Source: Chlorella sorokiniana | Taxonomy: Eukaryota > Chlorophyta > Trebouxiophyceae > Chlorellales > Chlorellaceae | Direction of reading: 5' to 3' | Assembly: GCA_025917655.1 (NCBI GenBank) | Contig: CP084619.1 | Location: forward strand, 3,887,001 to 3,951,000 | DNA: 64,000 nt | Part shown: piece after piece, positions 11,269 through 22,500 of the stretch | How positions within the stretch are numbered: position 1 is the first letter of the stretch | How the letters are laid out: every line of letters starts with the position of its first letter | Translations under genes and position numbers: made by a program | The notes under the pieces: model-generated | Databases searched by the model: none | Told to the model about the DNA's origin: nothing | What the model saw: the letters and a program-made list of their open reading frames with translations, nothing else

Positions 11269-14200
11269 TCATGGGGCTTGTGGGCGAACCCGCCGCAAAT
11301 AAGACGCCTGCGCAAGGCAACTGCCCTGCAAAATGAGCATGGGCGCATTGCGCGTGTTGCGCGCGCGGAACTGTGCCGTGTCCACCTGCACCTTGCCTGC
11401 CACCTGCTGCGGCATCACCACGCTCAGCTTCAGCGTCTTGCCCATGTACTTGTTGAGCTTGGCAGGGTCAAGCGTGACCCTGGCGTACTTGCCCTTGATC
11501 TTGGCCATCACGCGCCCGTTGAAGGCGCCGCTGCCCACCTGCAAGCACGCAGCGCCGACGCAGTGACAACAGCAGGGTTGTGCGGGAGGGTTGTGCGGGC
11601 GCGTGGGCAGGGCGAGCTGTCGCATTCACTTCCATTCCCAGGACCTCACAGTCATGGCGGGCTGCTCACGCCTGACAGCCTTGCACCTGCCACTGCCAGC
11701 ACCCTCAGCTAGGCAGCGCCTCACCTTGACTGGGGTGCAGGTTTTGATGGGTGGCACACACGGCACGCCCGTCTTGGGGGCGCGCGCCGAGTTGTCATAA
11801 GCGTCGAGGGTGACTCGCGTCAGCTGGGCGGTCGTGCCCTGGGGTTGCCCACAGAACTAACGAAGAGCCAGAGCTGCGCCGAGGTGAGGCGTGTGGAGGC
11901 GGACAGGAAGGACATGTCAAACTCCAGGTTCACCCAGCGCGCCGTGGTCGGGATGTAGGAGAAGACCTTGAGCGCGTTGGAAGCTGATGCTGCGTTGCCC
12001 TGGATGTTCGTCGGGGTGGAAAGCACACCCTTCGCCGTCATCGGCACGCTGCCATAGGAATCCTGAAGGCGGCAGGGGGTGAAGGGTAAGTGGTCCGGCC
12101 ACAATGACTGCACCCAGGTTGACAGGCAAAGTACCATTTCGACCAGCGACAACGAACACAACAGACAGCCTGGTAAGGTCCGCATGCCAGCTCACCGTCT
12201 TCACAAAGGTGGCAAACGGCACCCGGTTGTTGGGAGGGCAGCCCTTCACCACCTCAACGTAAGTGGTCTGGGACACTGCATTGCGCATGACAGGGAGTAT
12301 CCGGCTCAATGACACCATGCAAAAGCCCCTCAGCTCAGCAGGCATAGCAGAGGCTTGCCTGCCAGCTGGCAGTGTGCTGGCAGACTATGCCCACCCACCC
12401 TTCTGCGTGCCCCTCAACACAGTGTCCTTGGCCTCTCCGTACATCTCCAGCGTGTGCCAGCCAGCCGTGAGCTGCTTCAGGTTGAGGGTGAGGGGCTCCC
12501 CATGAAGCCCTGCCCAGCAGGGGTGTACATCATGCCTCGGCGGTTCACCACCGTGACTTGCTTTGAGGTGCCCTGCAAGCAAGGCGTGCAGAGGCAGGGA
12601 TGCCTTGTGCTCACTCCAACAGGGCAAGCAGAGCTGCAGGCCGGCAGCAAGAGAGAGCTTCACGCCTCACCTGCGCCACACACAGCTCCCACCCAGCATT
12701 GTACTGCCCGCTCCCCCTTTCACCCAGCATGCGGAGTGAGCCCTCACCCTGTCAAACGCGATGACTGATTTGGTCACAGGGTAGCCCTTGTAGGTGTATG
12801 TAGCAGGCGGCGGCTCCACCATGCGCGAGACAAACACGGTGGTGCGCCACAGCCCTCCAAGCGGGATGGTGAAGATGGGGGCAATCTCCAGCTGCATGCC
12901 TTGCAGCAGAAGCAGTCAGTCCAGGCTGGGAAGCTTTCAAGAGTGGGTGTGCTGGGGCTCCCCTGAGGCGCTGGCTGAGTGAACAGTTCCCAGGTTGTCC
13001 CGCCCAGGACTTGGGATCCCCCTGCCCCACCTGTGTGAACTGCGTTTTGTCGTTCCAGCCCTTGAAGTTCAGCATCAGCTGGTCGGGACTGCTGTACTCG
13101 CAGTAGCGGCGGTCGCCAGCAATGCGGTCGCAGGGCTTGGTCGGCGCGTCCACCTGCAGCCGTGGGAGTGTGTGGGGGGTTACGCAGAGAGAGGCGCTGT
13201 GCTGCAACCAGCAGCGACTGGCCGGGGCATACAGCACTGCTGACGGCGCACGCACGGGCGCAGCCCACCATGACGGGGATCTGGTTCATCAGCTGGATGG
13301 ACAGGTACTTGGGGCTCTTGGGGTTCTTCTGTGTGGCCAGGCCCTTTTGAACACGTGCTCGTTTGTCATCAGCTCAAACTGCACGGAGCCGGTGGCCGGC
13401 ACAGTCGTCAAATCGTATTTCATGCCATCGCTCCAGGCGCAGGAGCGGTTGCCGGCGGTCCAGGTGCCTGGGGCGGGACGCATCGTTCCATACTGAGCGG
13501 TCCAGCCGTCCCGGAAGTCGCGCGCCAGGCAGCTGCGGACAGATGGCACACGCGGTGAATGGAGGCGCCAGTAATGGCAACGGCACTGTGTTACAGCTCG
13601 CAGGACAGCCGGTTGCTGTGAGCGATTGCTGAGGGTGCTGCGAGCACACGCTGCAGCCACCACAAGCGCCACAGCTGAAAGGCGCACCTGGTCTGGTCGT
13701 CGCCCAGGCGCCACTGGTCGTACAGGCAGCCCACGGGGCCGTAGCTCTGCCCTGGGTCCATCAAGCCCTTCCTGTTGCAGTCCATGACCTTGGCGCCGTA
13801 GGTCACCTTGACAGGGGCGATGCCTTTGATTTCGATGCTGTCGGGCGGCGCAGCCGGAACTGGAAGTCGCGCACAGCATCGGGGTTGGCGGCCTGGGTGG
13901 TCTTGAAGCTCCATGTGCCTTTAACCGGGATTTTCTGGTTGTACGGCATGCATCCCTCCTGGATGGTGGTGCCATGGCTGCCTGTGGCCGTATCAACCCA
14001 GGAATAGGTGGACCTGAGCAAATGGTGGAATGGGCGGGAGACTTGCTGGGAGACTAGCGGCAACATGGAGGGCATGTGTCCGCTGACAGCCAAGTCGCGA
14101 TCCGCACAATTTTTCAGGGTTGCATGATTGTAATTGGGGGAAAAGGGTGTAAAAGCGTGGGTTGGGCTGCCGGTTTACGTGCAGGCCGAGGGCTTGATCA

Positions 14201-14360
14201 CTCACCGAGTGAATAGCGGCTTGCTGGCAGTGCATCTCATCGGGTGTGGCTTGAAAGACTTATACACAACGTAGGGCGGAGGTGTTTCCAAGGCAGCCCC
14301 TTGGCAGCGCCAAGCAGACACGCTGGCGAGCAGCGCCGCTAGCAGCAGTGCCACCGGCAT
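11269..14360 (-). CDS. Secreted multi-domain protein, copy A (DNRLRE/CBM96-like C-terminus)
   Basis: No named homologue recognised. Start at 14360: MPVALLLAALLASVSAW is a signal peptide, followed by ALETPPPYVVYKSF. Later exons carry Cys-containing segments (EGCMPYNQKIPVKGTWSF, MDCNRKGLMDPGQSYG, CLARDFRDGWTAQYG, CDRIAGDRRYCEY), then LWRTTVFVSRMVEPPP, an Ig-like LNLKQLTAGWHTLEVYG, and a final ~190 residues (VNLEFDMSFLSAS...SAQLWLF... ending AQFRARNTRNAPMLIL). That ending resembles the DNRLRE/CBM96 beta-sandwich pattern (FD.S.L....A.L.L ... F..R.....P.L.V); this is inference. About nine to ten exons. Frame breaks with no intron at 13843-13845 (GGG) and 11841-11844 (GGGG); one added base restores each, and copy B is intact at the second site. 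Likely an extracellular or cell-wall protein. Tandem paralogue of copy B downstream of it on the window. Confidence 0.6.
11397..11834. repeat. Near-identical 438-bp block shared with 15299-15736 (copy A side)
   Basis: Read by eye, this block aligns to 15299-15736 with a constant offset of 3902 and no gap, with about five substitutions. It spans a C-terminal exon, the whole following intron and the next exon. The intron is identical, whereas other introns of the two genes do not align. This suggests recent gene conversion. Confidence 0.85.
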
Positions 14361-15218
14361 TTGCACTGGGCGAGGCGTTCGAAAGTCAAGCGAAAGTCTG
14401 GCAACTGAGGAGCCAGGTGGCCCGGAAGCCGAGTAGTACTTTGCTGACGAGTGAGGCGCGCGAGATGAAGCCGAGGCTTGCAGACAGGTGGGGCACGATC
14501 TCCGGCCTCACACTCAGAAGGCGAAGGCCCCGAATTGCGCCCCTGTGCTCCTGACGGCTGGCCCACACCTGGCATGGCGACGTCGGCAGCTTCAGCCTCT
14601 GTGAGAAGGCCTTACCTGATGTGACCCATGACACTTACCAGGAGTGGCTTTCATCCCATTAATCATCCACTCCCCAGGCCGATTGTTACGAAGCACTGCC
14701 ATTCAACCTACACAGCCCCTGTTGTAACCCCAGCAGCCGTCAGACACGGCCAGCATAGCTACTTCAGGCGCCGGTGTGATGCACACTGGTGTGGAGCTAG
14801 TTAAGACGTGCTGGCAGCAGCACAGGCACCGTTCCTGATCAGCTGAACTGGCGGCTTTGCAGTCAACTTACACCGTCTTTGATCCCTGCTACGAACGGTA
14901 ATGACGACAGGTCCTTTTCGCGCAGGGTTGCCGCAGGGGAGGGTTTCAAGAATGCCCACAGCCACCGCTATTACTTCTGCTATGCCCCAGAGGATGCAGA
15001 GCTCATCTTTCTCAGCACAGCCCACAACTCTCACCAAACCAGTGCATTGTGCAGCACTGACGAGGCCAGATCAATGTGCAGCTGCCAGCAAGCAGTCAAG
15101 GCATGCACAGCAGGCAGGGCTTCCAGCTGGCGAGGGCAGAGGGGCAGAGGGCAGCCAGAGCACAAATGGGCGTGCCTCCAGCAAACTTAGAAAACAATGG
15201 CAGCAAACACCCGACGGC
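14361..15218. other. Intergenic region between tandem copies B and A
   Basis: About 860 bp upstream of copy A and downstream of copy B, both on the minus strand. No convincing coding exon. The part next to 14360 should contain the copy A promoter. A short stretch at 15240-15290 still resembles the 3' end of copy A. Confidence 0.35.
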
Positions 15219-18200
15219 TCATGGGCAGCTGCCTTGCAGGACCAGGAAGGCTGCAGAGCGTGTGTTGCGCGCGCGGAATAGCGCCAAATCTGTCTGGCCT
15301 GCCACCTGCTGCGGCATCACCACGCTCAGCTTCAGCGTCTTGCCCATGTACTTGTTGAGCTTGGCAGGGTCAAGCGTGACCTTGACGTACTTGCCCTTGA
15401 TCTTGGCCATCACGCGCCCGTTGAAGGCGCCGCTGCCCACCTGCAAGCACGCAGCGCCGACGCAGTGACAACAGCAGGGTTGTGCGGGAGGGTTGTGCGG
15501 GCGCGTGGGCAGGGCGAGCTGTCGCATTCACTTCCATTCCCAGGACCTCACAGTCATGGCGGGCTGCTCACGCCTGACAGCCTTGCACCTGCCACTGCCA
15601 GCACCCTCAGCTAGGCAGCGCCTCACCTTGACTGGGGTGCAGGTTTTGATGGGTGGCACACACGGCACGCCTGTCTTGGGGGCGCGCACCGAGTTGTCAT
15701 AAGCGTCGAGGGTGACCCGCGTCAGCTGGGCGGTCGGTTCCGCCACAGAGGTAATAAACATCCAGAGCTGTGCGGCGGTGAGGTTGGTGAAGGCGGACAG
15801 GAAGGACATGTCAAACTCCAGGTTCACCCAGCGCGCCAGGACAGTGGTGGTGGAGGAAAGCTTCAAGATGTTGCTGGCCGCTGTGGCGTTGCCTTGGACG
15901 TTTTCGGGGTGGCGGGAATGCCGCTGGTTACTCGCACGCTGCCATAGGAATCCTGAAGGCGATGGCAGGCGAGCGCAGGTGGGGAGGGCGGCGCTTTCAC
16001 AGGCACAATGCAGCAGCATTGTGCACAGCTGTGCTGGGAATGGAAGTGGGCCATGCGCTCTTGCCAATCGCATGCCAGCTCACCGTGTTCACAAAGGTGG
16101 CGAACGGCACACGGTTGCTGGGAGGGCAGCCCTTCACCACCTCAACGTAAGTGGTCTGGGACACTGCAGCGCGCATGACAGGGAGTATCCGGCTCAATGA
16201 CACCATGCAAAAGCCCCTCAGCTCAGCAGGCATAGCAGAGGCTCGCCTGCCAGCCTGGAGCGCATTAGCAAAACAGCTTCACCCACCCCTCTGTGTGCCC
16301 TGTGTAACCGTGTCCTTTGTCTCCCCGTAAACGGTCAGCGTGTGCCACCCGGCGGTGAGCTGCTTCAGGTTCAGGGTCAGGGGCTCCCCAGCAAAGCCTC
16401 GCCCTAGCGGGGTGTACATCATGCCGTTTCGGTTCACAGCCGTGACTTGCTTGGAAGTGCCCTGCATGCGTGAAGCAGAAGAGTGGCTTTGCTGAGGTGG
16501 CAACACATCGGACTGGATAGGCAGCTGCATCATGCCAGCAGGCAATGCATTCAACCAATGCGGCTGGACACCAGCTGGCCAGCTGCCATGGCAGGGTGCT
16601 TGCATCGTACACACCACCCATGGACACACTCGATCATCCTAGTGGCAGCACGCATACCCACCCTGTCGAAAGCGATCAACGACTTGGTGACAGGGTAGCC
16701 CTTGAAGGTGGCGGTTGCCGGCGGCGGCTCCACCAGACGTGACACGAAAACTGTCGTGCGCCACAGCCCTCCCATCGGGATGGTGAAGATTGGGGCGATG
16801 TCCAGCTGCACTTGGGCATGGCAGACGTGAGATGACGTAGGCTGCCCGGTGACACGGACCTCAAAGTCTTACGAATGGCGGCAGCGGTCCACGGCAGTTG
16901 GCACACCAACATGCATGCGCAAATGCACCTGCGTGAACTGCGTCTTCTCGTTCCAGCCCTTGAAGTTCAGCTTCAGCTGGTCTGGCTGGCTGTACTCGCA
17001 GTAGCGGCGGTCGCCTGCCACCTTGTCGCACTGCTTGGTTGGCATGTCCGCCTGCAGCAGACAGCGGGCTAAGCACAGCCAAACATTGAGATCTGGGCAC
17101 CGAGTATCCGGGCAGGCCATCCATTATGCTGCCGCCGAGCATTTCATTCCAATCTGCCGCCACCGCTGCGCCGCAGCCGTCTGGCATGTCGCCGCTCCTG
17201 CCCCCAGCAGCTGGCACAGCCTGCACTCACCATCACGTTGATCTGGCTGAGCATCTGCATTGACATGTACTTTGTACTGCGGGGGTTCTTGTTTGTAGTG
17301 CCTGCCCTGAACATCATGGCATTGGTGAGCAGCTGGAACTGCATGGATCCTGTGGCTGGCACGGCCGTCAAGTCGTATGCCATGCCCTCCGCCCAGGCGC
17401 AGGAGCTGTTGCCGGCGGTCCAGTTGCCTGGGGCGGGACGCAACGTTCCAAAGTCTCGTGTCCAGCTGTCCTGGAAATCGCGTGCCAGGCAGCTGCAGGC
17501 AACAGCAAGGATGCGAGCGCCACTGGTTGAGCAGCGCTGTGGAGATGGCGGGCTGGTGGGGCGGCAGCCACAGTGTGGGCGCTGCCTACAGCACGACCTT
17601 GGCCGACCTCTTGCTGCTGAGTCCACCGCAGGCATCCCCATGCATATGGCTGGCGGCCGCAGGCGCGCCCGCCGCAACATGCACCTGGTCTGGTCGTCGC
17701 CCAGGCGCCACTGGTCGTACAGGCAGCCCACGGGGCCGTAGCTCTGCCCCGGGTCCATCAGAGTTCTCCTGTTGCAGTCCATGACACGGGTGCCGTAGGT
17801 AACCTTGACGGGGGCGACCCCGCGATCTCCACGTTGTCAGGCCGCCGCAGCCGGAACTGGAAGTCGCGAGAGACGTCGGGGTTGGCGGCGTGGATGGTCT
17901 TGAAGCTCCATGTGCCCTTGACCGGGATTTTCTGGTTGTAGGGCATGCAACCCTCCTGGATGGTGGTGCCATGGTTGCCTGTGGCAACATCCGCATACGC
18001 ATAGGTCGATCTGCATATGCATGATGGCGGCACTCGGCGGAGCCACTCAATCGGACTGAGTGCCCTTCAGTGTGGCAGGGGGCCAAAGGCAGTTGCAGCA
18101 CTGATTGATTTTCACCCACAAGGGGTACTTCTGACGTTAGGACTTGAAACTCAACAAGGGTCCTGGTTGTCTTTCCTCACAAAGGGAGGTGCTGCAGGCG

Positions 18201-18444
18201 GTATGAACTTGTACTGAATGCAGCAGGCTGCACGCTGCTGCGTGCGGGCAGCACCCTTTCCCCCAGGGCGAGCCCCGTCAAACGTCTCACCGCAAAAACA
18301 GCGGTTTGCTAGCACTGCAGCCCATGGGATGCGGAGTAAAGGCCTTGTAGCTGAGGTAGGGGGAAGTGCCTCCAGCGCAGCGGCATCGCAGACTGCGGCT
18401 CCAGCAAGGGCAAGCAGCGCCACGAGAACCCCTGCCGCATGCAT
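15219..18444 (-). CDS. Secreted multi-domain protein, copy B (tandem paralogue of copy A)
   Basis: Start at 18444: MHAAGVLVALLALAGAAVC is a signal peptide. The body follows copy A exon for exon: SYKAFTPHPMGCSASK, EGCMPYNQKIPVKGTWSF, MDCNRRTLMDPGQSYG, CLARDFQDSWTRDFG, CDKVAGDRRYCEY, LWRTTVFVSRLVEPPP, LTAGWHTLTVYG, VNLEFDMSFLSAF, and a C-terminus ending LFRARNTRSAAFLVL. Residue-level divergence from A is moderate in the N-terminal half and very low in the last exons. There are three frame breaks without introns: 18359-18363 (plus-strand GGGGG, just after the signal peptide), 17818-17821 (CCCC) and 15906-15909 (GGGG). Copy A is intact at the first and third, and is itself broken close to the second at a different run. 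Each is repaired by one extra base, so I read it as a functional gene with consensus errors. Function unknown; presumably extracellular. Confidence 0.6.
15299..15736. repeat. Near-identical 438-bp block shared with 11397-11834 (copy B side)
   Basis: Partner of the block in copy A. It includes an identical ~180 bp intron. A second, shorter near-identical tract joins 16123-16255 to 12231-12360 and again covers an exon-intron junction. Confidence 0.85.
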
Positions 18445-19561
18445 TTTCACAACTCGGGGCGTGAGAAAACAAGGCAGGAGGCTCGTGAGAATGGGGCGCG
18501 GACTGCAGCAACAGCGAGGGCGGCCAAAACGCGAAAATTGGCGCGATAAAGGCTTGTGCCATTGTAAATGCAGCAAAGGATGAACAGCTGAGGGAATTTT
18601 CGTGATCCCACGGGCCACTTCCACCTGGCAACTGGACCTGGCAGCTGGCGCCGGCCTGGAGTCACCTGCAAACCCTTTACAGATTGTCAGCACTCATGCC
18701 CAGTCCATGAAGCTTGGCTCTATCTGATAGCCAATGATCTGCTGCAAGGGTATGAGCCTTTGCCACCTGCAGCCATGCAGGAAGGGTTTCCCAGGCGACG
18801 CCAGCGGTCACATGTCGGCTGCCGGAGGGCACTCTGTCTGGCACTGGGTGCTGATGCTGCAAGAAGGCTCGCTGCGGTGTCATGCAGTACTGCGGTGCCT
18901 ACAAGTAGATACTGCTGTTGCGAGAGTGAAGAAAACGCGCACATTGACGGCGATCGGCGTCGGTGCCACTTCCTCTGGGTACACAACGCCCGCACATTCT
19001 GAACCAAGCGTGTCAGACCCCGCCACCACATTCCTCAGGCAACCTCTTTGCTCGTGACGCTATCTCGAGGGCATCGCATGTGAAATGGCACCCTTGAGAT
19101 GTGCGTTGATATGACTGCTGCCGGTTGAAGATTCTGTCGGCGGCGCGCTGCTGGCCAGCAGGTCACTTTCTGGGCACTTTCTGGCGGGGAATAATTGCTT
19201 CGCCACTGTCCAATAGCCAAAGATGATTTTCGTGGAGCAAGCCGCAAAATAAGGGTCGCAAGCCCCGGACGGGCCGCCGCTGGAGAAGCACAACATAGGC
19301 CACGGCTTTGCATGCCCAAGCTGGATCTTTCCGGCAGACCGTGAATTACAACGCCATGCAGATGCAACACCTGGATGCCCAGACCTGCCGTGGCTGCCGT
19401 GCCACTCATCTGAAGTACAGTTGTATTCACCAGCAATGTGTGTTTAGCAAGATGAGGTGTGTGACAAGCATCACAAGTCATAGGATAATCAGGCAGCCCC
19501 ACAAGCACAGCAGCCTACGCTGCGCCTGCGAAGTACACGCAGCTGGGACTGGGTCTGCCTG
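18445..19561. other. Intergenic region upstream of copy B
   Basis: About 1.1 kb between the start of copy B and the stop of the Sec14-like gene, both minus strand. Only short, unpatterned open frames. It should contain the copy B promoter and the 3' UTR of the Sec14-like gene. Nothing else recognised. Confidence 0.35.
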
Positions 19562-22500
19562 TCACTCGGGGGTGTGAGGTGCTGGCTCTGCCTGGGCCGC
19601 TTTGCTCTGCTGCTGCCGCTCATTCAGTTGCCGCACATATGCTAGCATGCGACGCTCCAGCTCCGATTCCCCCAGGGGCACCCTGCACGTGCCGCCGTAC
19701 TGCTCCGGAAGCTGCTCCGCGGGCACCCACTGCAGCAGCGCCGCCGCCGCCTCGACGCGCTGCTTCTTCGTGAACAGCTGCAGCTGTTCCCGCGTGCGCC
19801 GGGGTATCACGGCCGCCAGCACCTTCCAGATGACACCGCCCCAGGCGGGGGCGTTCAGCAGGAAGGCCTGTGAGCGAGGGGGCCGCATATTCAGGGGTCA
19901 GGGTTCAGGGGCCGCCAGGCCGAGGAGCAGCGTGCGGGCCCTGGCCATCAAGGCTGCAGGGCCTGTGACAGCTCACCGCACCGCAGGCTACAATGCCATC
20001 AAACAGTTCCTGTACATGCAAGACGTTCTTTCTTCGCTGGCCCCCCCCCCAGCCACCCCTGCACACAGACACACACACACACACACACACACACCTTGTG
20101 CAAGCGCTGCGGATAGTTGACCGCCAGCAGGGCGCCCCCACTTGCAGGTACCACTTGAAGGCGGCACTGGACACGTCCCGCATGGTCAGACCCTCCAGGT
20201 CGATGATCTTGACTGCGGGCCGGCCGGTGGTTGGGGGTGGCGGGGATGGAGTGGGGCGTGTGCTGGGGTGTGTGTGGCGGTGGAGAAGCCGGCGCGCGCT
20301 GGCGCGGGCAGCTAGGTTGCCGCAACAGCAACGTGGCGGCTTGCAAGGGAGAAGAGGCAGAATCGGCAGAGGAGAGAGCCGAGCCATCTGTGCAGACCTG
20401 CCTGCCAGCGCGCTCCCCCGCCGCCCCCCCCGCCCCCGCCCCCGAGGCCCCCGGGCTTTAATCTCCCCGGCGCACCCGTCTTGCCCTGGGGCAGTGGGCG
20501 GCGGTCCAGCACCCTGAAGGCGTACTCCATGCAGAAGAAGAGGTGGTGCAGCAGCTCGCGCTCGCTCACGCCTGCGGGGTGGGTGGGTGTGGGTGTGGGT
20601 GTGGAGGGGGTCGTATGTGAACGGAAGGGAGGGCTCAATCGGCGGGCATCCTTCACGGTGACAGGATCGCTGCACCGCCGCCAGGGCGCAGGCCTCAGCG
20701 GCGTGCCGCCCGGGCTGCGCAGGCAGCCAGCCATGGCCGGCAGCGCGGGCGCAGCGACGGCAGGCTGCCCCACCCGCCGCGCGCAGCTCCTCAAACGCGG
20801 CTCGCCAGCGCCCGTGCACTCCACCTCCAGCAAGCAGTCCGCCTGGCTGCTCCAGCAGTAGAACACCTGCGGGGTCGGCCACAAGGGGGCGTGGTTGGGG
20901 CTGGTTGGGGCCTGCAGCGGTGCAAAGCTGGACAGGCCAGCGGGCGTGGTCGTTGGGGGCCGGGATGGATGGATGGAGCCAGGGGCTCCTGCTCCCATGC
21001 TGCTCCCGTGCTGCTTGTGCTGCCGGCTCAGCAGCTCAGCGGGCCCTGCCCCTCCCACCGTCTGAACTCCGCCCCCCACCCCACCCACCCCTTCACCTGA
21101 GGGTAGTGCTTCTTAATCAGCTCGAACTTGGGCTGCGGCTGGCACACCAGGTCTGCCACGCCCTGAGCCTCCACCTGCACAAGCGCAGGCGACACCGCGG
21201 CGCCACGTCAGCCGGCGAGGCGGGGCACGCCGCGGCCGCAGCCGCCGGCCACCGCCAAGCGTGGGCACCGGCCCCCAGCCCGCCCCCATGCCCGCGAGCC
21301 GCGAGCCCTGAGCCCCGTTCAACGAGAGCAGCCGCGCGCGCAGGCTGTCGCCGGCCGGCACGCCTCCCCGTGCCGCCGCACCCACCCATGCCACCACGCC
21401 ACCCCCTGCCGCCCCACCCACCCATGCCACCATCTTGCGCAGCGCCTCGTACGCCTTGTCCCCCTGGCCCAGCCCCACCAGGAAGCGAGCGGCCACATCC
21501 GCAGACAGCACCCCCGGGTGGGCAGCCACCAGGCGCTGGATGGCGGGCGGCAGCTCCGGCGCGCCGCCGTCCAGCGGCAGCGGCAGCGCCGCCGAGGGCG
21601 CCGCCGGCAGCGGCGAGGAGGACACCACGCGCTGCACGGCGGGGGCGCCCGCGCCGCCCTGCCGCGACTCCGCCACCAGCACGGCGTGCAGCAGCGTGAG
21701 GCGCCACCAGCCCGCTGGCGGCGGGGCCTGCACAGGCCAAAGGGAGGCGGCACAGGCGGCAGGAGGGCAAGCTGAGGGGAGGTATCACGCCTCTCATACA
21801 AGCAATGTGTGAGCGGCCAGTCGGCAACGCAGGAATCCGCCGGCCGGGGCAGCCTGCTGCAGCGGCGGGTGCGCTGATTGGTTTTGGCTGCCTGACAAGA
21901 GCTCACCTCGAGCGGGGCAGCTGGCGGCGGCGGCGGCGCCCGCGCCTTGAGCTGCAGCACCACGATCGCCGCCAGCGCCGCCATGCAGCTGAGCAGGAAG
22001 GCGACGCTGTGCAGCACCCTGACGGGGCCCCGCCGCCGCCCAGCAGCTGCAGCCAGGCCGCCAGCAGCGGCACCGCCAGCACGGCGGCCAGCGCTGCGCG
22101 GCCGCTGGCGGCGGCGGGCGGCGGCGGGCTGCTGGAAGAGGCGCGGTGGTGGGGGCCGGGCGCCACACGGCGGCAAACTGCACAATGACTTCCAGGTTGG
22201 CGGCCGCGGCGGGCGGGGCAGCTGCGCCGCGCCCGCGGTGCGTCGCCGCCACCACGCAGACGGGCGCCCCCTGCCTCATCCGACTGCCGCAGCTGCTCCT
22301 CTGTGATGGTGGCCACGGCTGGGCCCAGCGGCGAGTGCAGCCACACCCGCACCGCCAGCTGGCAGCGGGGAGCGGCGGCGGCCTTGCCGTCGTCCTCAGC
22401 CCGCCCCCCGCGCCGCCGCCCCGGGCACCTGCGCCTGGGGCCGGCGAGCACGCTGCGACCGGGATGTCCAGCGGCTGCTGCAGCCGCGGGAAGGGGCACA

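Noticed and set aside
19999-20346. Minus-strand frame with CVCVCVCV after LHKV
   Set aside because: Reads through a GT-tract splice donor of the Sec14-like gene; the exon ends at LHK.
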